A stretch of 64,000 bases of DNA. It comes from Aldrovandia affinis. Its lineage: Eukaryota > Chordata > Actinopteri > Notacanthiformes > Halosauridae. Both the position numbers and the translations under genes were made by a program. The stretch spans positions 3,383,154-3,447,153 of the forward strand of contig JAINUG010000015.1 in assembly GCA_029706075.1 (NCBI GenBank), in the 5' to 3' direction. Below, in pieces: positions 11,401-22,290 of the stretch (position 1 is its first letter; every line of letters begins with the position of its first letter). The notes below the pieces were generated by a model. It was not told the origin of the DNA and did not search any database. It saw nothing but the letters and a program-made list of their open reading frames with translations.

Positions 11401-12354
11401 TGCATTTATTTGTCTTCTGCCCTGTATTGTGTGGTTACGGCTCTTTAAACCAGTATTTCCCAAACACTGGTCCTGGGGAAACTGAGTAGGCCTTTGTTTC
11501 CAAATGAGGCCTTAAATCGGTTTGATTGAGCTTTTTAAACACTCATCTGGGTTTGGCAATACTCTACTGGTATGGCAGGGATTCCTGCAGGAAACACCCT
11601 GCCATGCACTAGAGGAGTGTAATATGGGCAGATGGGAGAGAAATTCACGTCTAGTTGACCAGGAGCTGGTATGTTTTTTGGCTTATTCCCAGACATTTTG
11701 CCTTGTGATGCAGAGTTTGGAAGGCTCTACATCATGCCCAACTCCTGCAAGGAACCCGCCTCACCCGCATCAGTGTCTACCTCCCACGCCACAGCATGTT
11801 ACGGGAGAAGCAGCATCACAAAACGCAAACAGCACCATCTGTGGTCTGGGGTTAGGCAAGCAACATCCCATTATAACTCGCACATTCCCCTAGAAAAATA
11901 TGTATTTGCCGCCTGGTAGCCCTCCGAATTCCACTTCAACATGTCCCCCACTTCACCTTTTTCCCCACAACTTTTGTTTATGAATCACAACCCCTTGTAC
12001 GGTATTTCACTGGCAAATATCTCAGTGTTCACTGTGTTGCTCAATTCAAAGTCAGACCTCCCCATCCAACATTACAGCCTATTTAGTAGCTAGCTCATGT
12101 TTCTGTTAGCTAACGTTTTTCGTCCAAAATATCTGGAGGTTGCTAGCTAGCTTGTTGGTCACCTGTCCAGTGGAGTTATTCAATATATTTAGCTTGCGAC
12201 TTAGTCAAAGATTTTCACTAGCTGGTTAGCTAGCAAGTCAAGGATTTTTTATGATGAAAATGGCATGGACCGGAATTTTTGGAGGAATTCCATTTCTTTA
12301 AAATTAATATGTCTAGATGTTAATTTTCACTACTACCGTAGGGAATGTTTTTGA
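11401..12354. other. unassigned non-coding DNA
   Basis: A phrase 'CCAGTATTTCCCAAACACTGGTCCTGGGG' spans 11450-11478 and resembles the start of another common fish repeat. The two overlapping ORFs at 11522-11919 lack motifs. TAGC-rich words recur around 12095-12235. Confidence 0.4.
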
Positions 12355-12562
12355 AATATTTCTGGACTTGTAACTCAAAGGTTGCTGGTTCAATTCCCAC
12401 GTAGGGGCACTGTCGTTGTACCCTTGAGCAAGGTACCTAACCTGAATTGCTTCAGTAAAATATCCAGCTGTATAAATTGATTGTATGTAAAGAAATGTAA
12501 ACTGTAAGTCCCTCTGGATAAGAGCATCTGCTAAATGCCTAAGATGTAAATGGAAATGTAGC
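12355..12562 (+). mobile_element. tRNA-derived SINE, 5'-truncated
   Basis: A GGTTCAATTCC box B (RNA polymerase III promoter) lies at 12387-12397, followed by 'ACTGTCGTTGTACCCTTGAGC' and the conserved tail CTCTGGATAAGAGCATCTGC with TAAATGCC at about 12512-12541. This order is that of widespread fish tRNA-derived SINEs that share a tail with LINEs. A convincing box A is not seen upstream, so the 5' end is truncated or decayed. It does not encode protein; the minus-strand ORF across it is spurious. Confidence 0.8.
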
Positions 12563-12635
12563 GCAATCATAGCATATTTGTTATGGAATGATATTTGCTT
12601 ATTCACCAAACCTTTGTAAAGTGTAATGCTGTTAA

Positions 12636-13987
12636 CCCCCTGAGGTCCGTGCTAAGCTTTTAATGTTTTTAGATTTTGGCATGGTCTGATATTTATCTCA
12701 ATTTCATCAATTTAACACACACTTACTCCAAAGTGTTTGATATTTTTATTTGAAGGACAATCACAGCTACATTTGTATGCCATCAATAGTTTGGTCAGTA
12801 TCATATGCAGCTTGTAAATAGATCTACAAACACACAAGTTAAAAATAGTAAATTTTTCTGCTGTCACAAAAGATGTGAAAGCACACACTAAACTATAGTG
12901 ACGAATTGTTTTGCCAATGTGCGTTTGTTCACCAAGGTCTTGGTTATGTAAGGGTGTGAAAATAGTTTAGCACATCTGAGATCTAAATAGCTAAAAACCT
13001 GTTTTTATCAGAACTGGTCACATTTATTTCAGGCTGTGGGAGGGCTAAATGCTAAATACCTGAATATTCATTTTGGCTCTTTGTTACGTTGCAACACGCG
13101 GAATGTTTGGCGTCACAACACGCGATATTCATAGGCTATATTTTCACGAGTATTTGAAAACAAGCGAAATAAAATTAATATCAGCATAGACTGTTGCTGG
13201 CAGATTGCAAGCGTAAACACAGACAAGATGTAAAAAAATAAAAAACTAGCGAAATAAAATCAATAGCATAGACTGTTGCTGGCAGATTGCAAGCGTAAAA
13301 CACAGACATACGATATATTTTATAACATTTTACGCTGTTTGAAAAGTATTTTGTGTGCCTATTGCAATTTGTTACATTGCGACATGCGGAATATGTAGTC
13401 ACAAGGCGCGGAATTCATATATTTTCACGAGTATTTGAAAATATACTCGTGAATATACTGTTGCTGGCAGATTGCAAGCGTAAACACAGACATACGATAT
13501 ATTTTATAACATTTTAGGCTGTTTGAAAAGTATTTTCTGTGCCTATTGCAATTTGTTACATTGCGACATGCGGAATATGTAGTCACAAGACGCGGAATTT
13601 ATATATATTTTCACGAGTATTTGAAAACAAGCGAAATAAAATAAATATCAGCATAGACTGTCCTCTTCAGTTTGTGTTGTTTATGCCGGGCGTTTTCACA
13701 CATGGCCCGACGGACCTCCCGAAATTAGCACCTCGTTAACATGTCAATAGAAGGGGACGTTACTAAAAGGTAAAAAACAGAGTAAAAAGCAAGGTTTACT
13801 TTTGGTCTAATTAAGCTAATTTTAAAAATCCCATTTGATTTGCCAGTGCTCAAATCGGAAAGTCGCGATTCTAAGGTTTCTGTCAATGTTTTTGCCGCGT
13901 GTGTATGATAAAATATCGCGAAGTTAGAAATAGTAATATACTTGTATTGCTGCTTGGATCGGCGCCGATCCAGCCGACCTCAGGGGG
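12636..13987 (-). mobile_element. piggyBac-type non-autonomous element, copy 1
   Basis: TTAA target duplications flank it at 12632-12635 and 13988-13991. The ends are inverted: left CCCCCTGAGGTCCGTGC and right (reverse strand) CCCCCTGAGGTCGGCTGG. A subterminal perfect palindrome GGATCGGCGCCGATCC sits at 13956-13971. It is the reverse complement of the copy at 36785-38520 over both ends, but lacks the transposase remnant seen there. The interior carries a partial tandem duplication (about 13190-13650). TTAA and CCC-starting ends are diagnostic of piggyBac. Confidence 0.85.
13191..13650. repeat. internal tandem duplication in piggyBac copy 1
   Basis: The phrase CTGTTGCTGGCAGATTGCAA with GCGTAAA begins at 13191, 13273 and 13459, so spacings are about 82 and 186 bases. 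The longer unit includes 'ACGATATATTTTATAACATTTTA', 'TTGTTACATTGCGACATGCGG' and 'TTTTCACGAGTATTTGAAAA'. The second and third units are nearly identical, suggesting duplication after, or late in, the history of this copy. The copy at 36785-38520 has the related sequence only once. Confidence 0.75.
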
Positions 13988-13991
13988 TTAA

Positions 13992-14618
13992 CAAATATTT
14001 ATTTTACAGTTCAATTCACATGATTCAGGCCTGAATAATACAATTTGAAAGATGGCTTGACTAATTTGTTGAATGTTGAATTACAAATGTAATGCTCACA
14101 AAGGAAAGGCTCACAAAATCCAGCTTTACAAATGTTACATAATTGATTTAAATGAGCCTATACCAAAATCAACATAAAATGGCGACAAAAGTTTAAAAGA
14201 TTTCTACAGTACATTTACCCTTTCTGCCACAAACCACCATACGAAAATAAATAAATACATAATACAATGTTGGCTGTGATACAGAAAAGAGAATTTCCCT
14301 TCCTTGGTTGACACTAGATTGAATATTGCTGGTCAGCAGCAGATTCAAGTAACAGGGCAGGGAATAGTGCTGACCAAGGACAATCTACATGAATGGATCT
14401 ATAATTCATCAAAGAAGAACTGTTGAGAGAAGCACAGTCCATGTAATAAGTAATGACTGGAAGCTAAACACTGAAGGAAAAATGTTAATCTAGCCTTGTT
14501 ATATCAACCAATTGCTTTGGAAACTTTTCCCCTTGTTTTTACCACTGAAGAATATGACTGTTTGCAAATCATGGACAGATACATTTTCAAAGAGCCAGCT
14601 ATTGTGTAGAATGCAAAC
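13992..14618. other. non-coding DNA, nothing recognised
   Basis: AT-rich sequence between two DNA transposons, without gene or repeat signals that I can support. Confidence 0.5.
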
Positions 14619-14621
14619 TAA

Positions 14622-16118
14622 GGGCCCTATTTTTGTGCCGGCGCTAAGCAGCGTTATGCCCTAGCGCAGGCGAATTGGCAGTTTCGTCTGTCGCAAACGG
14701 AATATTTCCCGTCTCCGCCGAATTTGGCAATTTCGTGGTGCGCAATGAAGGCGTTTGCGCGACTATAGGCTGTGCAGCGCAATAGGGGGTGTGACTATGA
14801 AAACAGTCAGCGCTATGCAAGTTTGGTGTCAAATAATGCCTTTGCGTTCATTAATTCATTCATTCATTAATTCACATCTGTGATGACTTGAAAAAAAAAA
14901 GCGTTTGCACTGGTGCTCTGTGCAATTTGGTGACTTTATTGATGCGCACATATGAACATAAGGTTATCTGAAATCACATGAGAATGTTTTGTGAATATTG
15001 TGAATTTCCCCCCACATTGAGGCAAATCTTCCAATCCATGGGTAACTTGCAATAATCAATTGCATAATCAATTAAGCTAAAAACGATTTCACCACAGCTT
15101 GTGGTTATTCAATGCACGGACATGAAAGACTGAAGCCAGCAGGCCATCCATCGCTACCGTTCAGTAAGATACACCTGTTAAATAAATATATGTTTGTATG
15201 CACATTGTTTTTCTTATGTGAAAGGGTTTTATTCTTTCCTTTTGCACTACAGAAAATGCAATAGGCGATATGCGAAGACGATACCGTGAGCGATACCCTG
15301 GGTTTGGTAGCTGGTGTTTGCCAGATGGCTATCAGTTCGGCTGTACATGCAGTTTCTTCCAGTCTTGTCCAACATGCAAATTAGTTTATTACTTTTCCTA
15401 CACCCGACAGCCAGCAGAGAACTAAACAGGATTTTTAAACACAATGTGGATTCCCTGGGGTCTGCACACATGTGCAGTTGCGCGCACCATCTGATCACGG
15501 TATAATTTATGTGAATTGGAAGGGGGTCCACTCCATGGGGTTTGTGATGCACACTCCAGGGTGACACATGTAGGCCTACTGCATGACGAACATAAATGAA
15601 ACAGGCCGAGTTGCAGTTGTGAGTTTGTTATTTATTGCTTTCCATTTAACAATTAAATTAAGTTAGAAGAAAATAAACATTGTTTTTTAAAAGTTGGAAA
15701 GCCTACAAATAAGGGAAAAAAGAGATAAAATACAAAACACTTTCTTTGTAGGTCTCAAAATATAAACTCAAATCATGAAAATAACAAATTAATGTGCGCC
15801 TTGTTTTCCCCCTCTGATTCACGTGCCAACTTTTCCACACCTCCTCGCTCTCCTCTGTTAACAAGCGCTCCTGGCGCAGCTGCACAAAACTGTATTTAAA
15901 GGGATAGAAAATAAGTATTCTGATTGGCCATTATGAAACCAAACCCCCACCGCACCCACATGTATTTTAAAAAGTTAATCCAACCTCTTTTACAACTGTG
16001 GTGCGCTATCGTCCTAAATCACGAAATTACCAAAATTGCATTAGACGCCCTAAAGCGCCACCGTCTTCACTTTGCGTCTGCGTTACCGACACCGTCCTAA
16101 TTCACCAAAATAGGGCCC
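14622..16118. mobile_element. PIF/Harbinger-like non-autonomous element
   Basis: Inverted ends GGGCCCTATTTT (left, 14622) and AAAATAGGGCCC (right, to 16118) are flanked by a 3-bp duplication TAA (14619-14621 and 16119-16121). A TWA duplication with short TIRs fits PIF/Harbinger. The 1.5-kb inside is rich in GCGC and GCG words near both ends ('CGGCGCTAAGCAGCG', 'GACGCCCTAAAGCGCC'). No transposase frame is seen; ORFs at 14644-14832, 15247-15567 and 15314-15505 lack motifs. A diverged relative of its right part occurs at 22795-23000. Confidence 0.75.
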
Positions 16119-16121
16119 TAA

Positions 16122-19100
16122 AGGTCTCAAAATAATAACACATCTCATATTTCTTTCTTTTTGTAAATCCCATACATTTCAGTGTGTGTTCAAAGGAACA
16201 AAAGGAAGAACACCTTTGCATTTTTGTATCTAGCTAGCACACAGAACTAGGTGGCTAGGTTGTTAGTGCTGCTGATAAGATGGTGTTTCTCAATTCATCA
16301 AAGCTAGCTAGGTTGCAAGCTAGAGCTGAATTTCTTAAACAAATAGAATAAGCATGCCAGAGACTGGATTATCTTATTTTTTCTCCATTTAAAAGCTATT
16401 CTCCTTAGGAGAGACCCCAGTCAACACTACATGCTGGGGTTTTCTCTTCAGATTTGTAGCTATAACAATACACCAGACTATCGACTGGTTTCATTTTATT
16501 TATATTTTTTATACAGATATAAAAATATTTTTTCAGCTAATTGAAAAATAATAAGAATATTATAATGATATTGTACCGCGAGTATCCATCTGGGTCACGG
16601 GGTCACAGCAGGTAGGCCCAGTTCCCTCGAACACCACCCTCCCTGGCCCTGCCCCCCAACCTTTATTTTGGCAGTTACCTGTATATCAACATTGAGATCT
16701 ATATATTGTTATAAATGCCCACGTGGACCAGTGGGAGACTATGAATACTAAAACTCTGTACTGTCTCATTTAAAATATTTCAGAATATATTTTTCAGTTT
16801 TACTGACATTTTAAAAAAATAACATGAGTAATATTGTTCCCTTCAGAAAATGTAAAGTGGTAAATGAAGCAAAGCTAGTTCAGAGAGGGAGTCCTTAGGT
16901 CGTTAGGCACCACTAAGCATCATCAATTTCAGCTGATTCCAATCATCTAAAGTATTAACATCTACTAATAAGTGCATACGGTAGTCTATTTCAATACCCA
17001 GCTAACAGTGAAATGCACCATGCTTGCGGAACTGACATGTCCCTCATACACCCCAGACTCCATGTGCTTTTCTCCATGTGGGACACATAAGCTACCCTAC
17101 ATCCCTGCTTTTAGCTCGTTGCTGATCTTAGTATTTGGTGGGGCAGGTACTCTGAAGGGTGAAGTCAAGGTCCAAGGCTAAGTCTTACACTGTATTGTTT
17201 GCATGTTTTATATAAGCAATAATGTTTCATTTTCCAAATCTTCAGATTGTATACATGCATTTCAACTTCATCTCAGATTATGCTAATGATAATCTCTCAC
17301 TTACACTCATCTACACACATGTTGTTGTGAGATGCTAAATTTGGTAAATTCCTCTATTCTGATCTAAAATATAAAATATCTATTCTGATGTAATTTCAGC
17401 AGTCCCCCCACCCACTAAATGTGCAAAGCATAATTTTAAGAGCCTCCTTTTACAAATTTCATTTAACTCAATTATCGTCCCAATTGCTTTGGAAATGTAA
17501 TAAAAAATGGTGTGAAGGTGGTAGCAAGCTGCAGCGAAGTTCCAATACATTTTTCTGCAATGATCTTAGCTGACCCCCTGGGACTTTACTGTACTTAAAG
17601 CTGGAGTGTATTTTGAGGTTGTGCTACTTTAACAGTCACATACTGATATAAATAGGATTCACAGGCTCAGTCTTTTGAATTTTGAGAAATTACACAGTTC
17701 AAAATAACTGATCGGCCTATATTTGCTTTGCACTTTCTGTGCCAAACTAGCCCCTGATGTAACAATTGCAACTGTGCTCTCATTCTCTTTGTACTTGAAG
17801 GATGACTTCTTCCCTATTTCGTACTAAAATGACTAAACAGATACATGAATAAGAACTTAACATTGACAGCATACAGTGTACACAGTGATGTTTTGTAACT
17901 AGTGGCATTACAACTTCTCTATCACACCAACTGAGGAATTCACCCCTTAAGGCTCCCCATGAAAAATCTGAAATCAATTTATAATAATTTAACATTGCAT
18001 TAGTCTGCAGTGCAAAATTAGGAATAGCACTTTAAGAAATGTCCTCTTTCTATCAGGTACCTATATTTCTTTAAACATTTCTAGCTAAACAAAATTATGT
18101 TCACAATCAACCATTGAATAATACTTGGTTGAATATACATCAAATATATTAGCTAATAAGATTATCACAGGTATCAATTCCCTAGGGAGCTGCAGCTACC
18201 TGATGTTAGTGTTGTTTTGTCATTCCCTTTGTGGGGTGCTGACCTCCTCTTATTATTGTTCGAATTACAGAACTGTAGGTTCAAACCCCTAATTTGCCAG
18301 AATGTAACCAAAATATTATAATGTTGCAGTTAAATTATTTACATAATAATATTAATACATATTATTATGGATTTTTTTCTGAATAACTGCATGTGACAGT
18401 TGTACCAAGAAAAGTCAATTAATCCTGTAATGCTGCAATTTCATTGGCTGGTGAATTGCTCAAATCAGGCTTATATTTTTATTTATCATTGAAATACCCT
18501 TAATGACCCTTTATAATCAGTGGATATGCATGTGGTTCAGCTGTGGCTAAGATGCAGGGCACTCTCACCGCTGAATGTGCTTCGGCATTTGGTGAGGAAA
18601 AAAATAATAAAACAACAACTCAAAATGAATCAAACTTCCCGATTCCTCATGGAACATGTTCCGATTCATTAATTTAGCCCCGGAACAGTGTTTCGACTTG
18701 TTCCAGCCCATTTCCAGCCCTGTTTAAATGACGATAAACGATAAATCATATCTGAGCAGTGAGCAGTGATTGATTGCTCTTTCTCCAATGATTCAAGTTA
18801 GCTCACAAGAAATGGTGTTGTTTGCTTCTTGGTTGCCATGTAAAGTAAAGTTTTTTTTTTTCTGTATTCCCAAAATGCAGTTATAAAAAAACATTCATGG
18901 TCAATCATAGGCAAACAAATCAGGGGATGAAAGTAGATGAAAAAAATACCCTTACATATTCCCTTGATATGTATTTATTTATTTTTTAATAAAGTGAATT
19001 ACAATTGAAGTTTGTCAACGGAATCAAAGGGCACATAATTCTACTACATACTAATGCATATATACATACCAATGACCGTTTGCAGGGCCAGGATATATAC

Positions 19101-19786
19101 ATAATTATCTTCCAATTAGGATTTTATTCATAATTTATTGATTAATTTATCATGCCATCTATTCTCAACATCTCAAGGTTTCTCAAAACCTTGTAACAAG
19201 TTGTCTTTAGAAGGGTAAGCAATCAGTCCCACAATAAATTAGGTTATGGATTAGAATGTAGAGAAAATAAATCAGATATTTATGATACACTAGAGAGGTA
19301 TAAAAGATAGCCATGTTATAGATGGATATTAAATAGATATTATCAGGCAAATGTAAATGAAATAGCAAGGTATAGCCATACAGCTCTAGTTTGGTGAGAA
19401 CGGTGGTGAAAATACAACTCGGTGGTATTAGATTTGCTGGTTTCATTTGTCACCTCCACCCAGTTTGGTAGTTTTGTGGTCTGCAATATTTACGTCAGCA
19501 TTAAACTAAGCAGTTTAAAGTGTTTAAACGAGGGGTGAATGCACTTGCATGAGAGAGAGTGCATCTCTGCACCTATCAAAATGTGTTAGATGCATCAATG
19601 TATTACAGAAAACATGACATATGTATACCCACTGGTTTCTGTTATGTTAAATATTACAATTTCACTACAATAAAATGATGTACATTATTGGACATTGAAT
19701 GGCATATCATGCAGCAATACACTGATCAATTGCAGAGGCTGGAGAAATGAAATCAATGAAACATAGTTAATATAGTTAACAAATGC
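16122..19786. other. non-coding AT-rich DNA with one transposon-end stub
   Basis: Apart from a 25-bp Tc1 end (16658-16682), I see no features. A GC-richer patch at 16575-16660 lies just left of that stub. The stretch at about 18640-18720 ('ttccgattcatt', 'ccggaacagtg', 'ttccagcccatttccagccc') may be an old repeat end. ORFs here are short and unrecognised. Confidence 0.45.
16658..16682. repeat. solitary Tc1 family C terminal repeat stub
   Basis: The words CTTTATTTTGGCAGTTACCTGTA match the terminal repeat of the Tc1 family present at 4367-4936, 36134-38921, 46921-47000 and 53101-53482. Nothing else of the element is recognisable beside it. Confidence 0.5.
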
Positions 19787-20732
19787 GTTTTAGTTAGGGG
19801 TGCACCGATATATCAGTGGACTATTGGTATCGACCAATATTTGTCTTATTGACTGCGATCGGTTTATCGGGCGATACAATTCAATTTGTAACGATGGCAG
19901 TGGCCGATAATTATGCGTCAGTTTGTGTTGTGTCAATCTGGTCTAAATGTTCAAACTTGAATGGAATGGCAGCATATTTTATTTACAAGCTAAGCTGACT
20001 AAAACCACATCTAATGTACTCCTGATCAAATACTTTGATAACAATATTGAAACAATAATTTGTATGCAAATGATGGAACAGATTAGACGTATTACAATAC
20101 TTGCAGAACACGTTTCCTTTCTGGCCTTTGTCAGTTCGTTTTTAATCAAAGTAAACCCACGCAACTGAAGTGTAGCCTTTCTTAGGGACTAAACTCGGTT
20201 TGTCTTCAATCTCGTTGTCACGTTTTATCTGAGCCTACCCTAGTTAGTAGGTTTACTGACTGAACAGATTCACTCCATGCTTTGCTAGCTCCAAGTTTGG
20301 CATTTGATGAGTCTTCCCTTGGGCTTCACTACAGTGAAGATGCGCTTCATATCAAAGCTCGCTGTGTTGTGTGTTGCGGGTGGGAAAAGGGCAAAACTAA
20401 TGCAGGAATTATTCTCCTCCATGCAACAATGTTATAGATCTCGGCAACATGGGAGTGGCAGGGTTGCCTTTGTTTTTTCATGTTGTGGAGGCCTTTGGAG
20501 CAAGGAGACTTTCTGGGGGCAGGTTTGTGAGAGTGAACTGTTGCCCAGAAGGTTGCTCCAAAGGCCATAATTGATTTAATTATTATTTAATTGATGTTAA
20601 TTGGTAAGTGATTATTCACTTACCTGTTTGTTTGTGAGAATGTGAGTGGGTGTGGTCTGTCAATTGTTTGTGATTAGGTGTGTGAATGTTAGACCGGTGA
20701 TTGCCTCACCTGAGCCAGGCAGGAAGTAAGCC

Positions 20733-20740
20733 TATTTAAG
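20733..20740 (+). promoter_or_regulatory. TATA-like box of the LTR-like insertion
   Basis: TATTTAAG follows 'GGAAGTAAGCC' and precedes 'AGCAGGTGGGGCGAGTG', an arrangement seen in fish LTR promoters. Its use is inferred only from the pairing with the AATAAA 1.1 kb downstream. Confidence 0.3.
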
Positions 20741-20777
20741 AGCAGGTGGGGCGAGTGGGGAATTAGTCTTGTCTTGT

Positions 20778-20935
20778 CGTTCATGTGTGTGTATATCAAG
20801 AGAGTTAGTCTTTGTCTTGTGATTCATGTGTCTGTCTTGAGAGGTTGTTAGTTGTGTCATTCATGTGTGTATTGAGTGGTTGGTTGTGGCATTCATGTGT
20901 GTATTCAGAGTTGTTGTCTTGTCATTCGTGTGCGC
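20778..20935 (+). repeat. degenerate short tandem repeat, 32-43 bp spacing
   Basis: The word TTCATGTGTGT (or close variants) recurs at 20780, 20823, 20860, 20892 and 20925, usually preceded by TTGTC or TGTCA. The units have drifted in length from about 43 to 32 bases. Confidence 0.65.
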
Positions 20936-21104
20936 GTGCATGCATGCCGTATAGTGTTGGTGTGGTGTCAGATGTGACGTACTGTCGTGTGTGTTCCCCC
21001 TGCAAAGGGGTTTCCGTATCTGAGGAAGTGGAATCTATGTTGAGTTCTGTGTGCATTTGTCGAAAGTGACTGAGTAGAGTGCTTCCTGTGTGTGGTAAAG
21101 GGAG

Positions 21105-21272
21105 AGAGAGGGCGCACTGAGAGTGTCCGCCTCTCTCCCTCTGTGTGATCGTGAAAGAGAGTTAGAGGGCGTCCTGAAATAGGGTCCGCCTCTCGCCCTC
21201 GGGTGATTGGGAGAGCGAGAGGGCACCCTGAAATAGGGTCCGCCTCTCGCCCTTGGTGTGATTGGAAGAGAA
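21105..21272 (+). repeat. three-unit minisatellite, about 55 bp
   Basis: Units start with AGAGGGC at about 21107, 21164 and 21218, and each contains GTCCGCCTCTC followed by CCCT and GTGAT. The last two units share CCTGAAATAGGGTCCGCC exactly. The overlapping minus-strand ORFs with repeated arginine-glutamate-alanine-aspartate words are products of this repeat. Confidence 0.8.
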
Positions 21273-21836
21273 CTTGCACTCGGGCAGTGGAGAGTGTTTC
21301 TGGACAATGGCCCGAGAACTCTCACTGAAAGAGTGGAGTGTCTCACTGAAAGAGTGGAGAGTGTCTCGGGGCTGGTTGCGGTCTCTGTGTGTTTGGGTTG
21401 AAAAGAGCGTGGACTGAAAAGTTTGAGTGTCTCTGTGTGCATGGGTTTGGGAAGCACTTAATAGTCACTGGATATGTGTGTGCCTGGGGAGGTTCTAGGG
21501 GAACTCTGTTCTGAAGAGGCGTGGTGTCTTGTTGAGATGTGTGTCGGGACAGGGCGTTGAGTTGCGTACCCTGTCCCGTAAGTGTTGATGTGTGTTAAAT
21601 GTGGATGTATGAAGGCCTTGTGGAAAGCCGCTGATTGTCTGTGTTTGTTGTGTGTTCCCCTCGGAGGAGGCGGGGCTTTCATTTATTGTTGGTTTATTTT
21701 AGTTTCTTATTTTAGTTCATTGTTTTTGCCCGAAAGCTTCGGAGCAAGTAGGGTGAAGACTTTGTTTGTGTTTGTTTTATTTTAACCTGCTCTCCCACTG
21801 TCTCTCTCCCGTGTCTGGGGGGGAGAGACAGAAAAA

Positions 21837-21842
21837 AATAAA
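21837..21842 (+). terminator. AATAAA polyadenylation signal of the LTR-like insertion
   Basis: AATAAA sits in a purine run just before GATCCGGTCTG. The position late in the GC-rich insert fits the R region of an LTR. Confidence 0.35.
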
Positions 21843-22093
21843 GATCCGGTCTGTAGACTGGCAAACCCCACTCCTCTGTCAGTTTTTACAATCCGCTGCT
21901 CTGCTCCAGTCCAGGGATTATCACATGGCGTGTGACATAGCCTAACCACAACCATTGACATTTGTAAATTTGCCGCAGTTGATAATTGAAATTCTGATAA
22001 CGGTGTAAAATTCAGTTATCGCCCAGCTCTAATTCATGCAGTTCTCGTTGCTTTAAGACGTGCTGTTTTTGTTGACACTGTCAAGCAAAAAAA

Positions 22094-22290
22094 ATGTTGG
22101 CTGTGTGGGCACATTACAAGGTGTCGAAGAAAGACAACCGATTTGCCATTTGTAAAAAATGCTCCAGTGAGATTTAAAGAGGAGGCAACTCATGCAAGGA
22201 TTTTAATACATCAAATCTGATCAGCCATTTACAAGTAAGACATGTAGCACAGTACAATGAGTATGTGAAAGAATGTTACAATAAAAGCTG
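22094..22290 (+). pseudogene. hAT transposase N-terminal BED zinc finger remnant
   Basis: Read from ATG at 22094: VWAHYKVSKKDNRFAICKKC, then a stop (TAA at 22175-22177), then in the same frame a segment ending SNLISHLQVRHVAQYNEY. The aromatic start, C-x2-C and H-x4-H pattern is that of a BED finger, which binds the element's own subterminal DNA in hAT transposases. The in-frame stop and the loss of everything downstream (no RNase-H-like or dimerisation domain before the right end at 22466) make it a pseudogene. It could alternatively derive from a domesticated ZBED gene, but its place between hAT ends argues against that. Confidence 0.75.

Larger units (their letters stand above)
20480..21935 (+). 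mobile_element. LTR-like insertion inside the hAT element (boundaries uncertain)
   Basis: This GC-richer block, rich in GTGTGT and GAGAG, is unlike the AT-rich hAT sequence around it. It has a TATA-like TATTTAAG at 20733-20740 following GC-richer DNA, a long leader, and an AATAAA polyadenylation signal at 21837-21842 followed by a pyrimidine-rich end. That order fits a solo LTR. Possible short duplications CATGT/CATGG flank 20480-21922, but I cannot fix the edges. It also contains a 14-bp inverted repeat (GGCCTTTGGAGCAA at 20490-20503; TTGCTCCAAAGGCC at 20553-20566) and two minisatellites. The ORFs here are not gag or pol. Confidence 0.4.

Noticed and set aside
12381..12400. Possible tRNA gene at the box B
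   Set aside because: There is no box A or cloverleaf, and the downstream tail identifies a tRNA-derived SINE.
13191..13650. CRISPR-like array of regularly repeated words
   Set aside because: Only three units with unequal spacing, inside a piggyBac element of a eukaryotic genome.
20304..20570. Overlapping ORFs on both strands at the edge of the LTR-like block
   Set aside because: They span the junction between two unrelated sequences and include the inverted repeat; no gag, protease or other retroelement motif.
21035..21457. 140-codon minus-strand ORF with repeated arginine/glutamate/alanine/aspartate words
   Set aside because: It is produced by the 55-bp minisatellite and GA-rich DNA of the LTR-like block; no domain and no start context.
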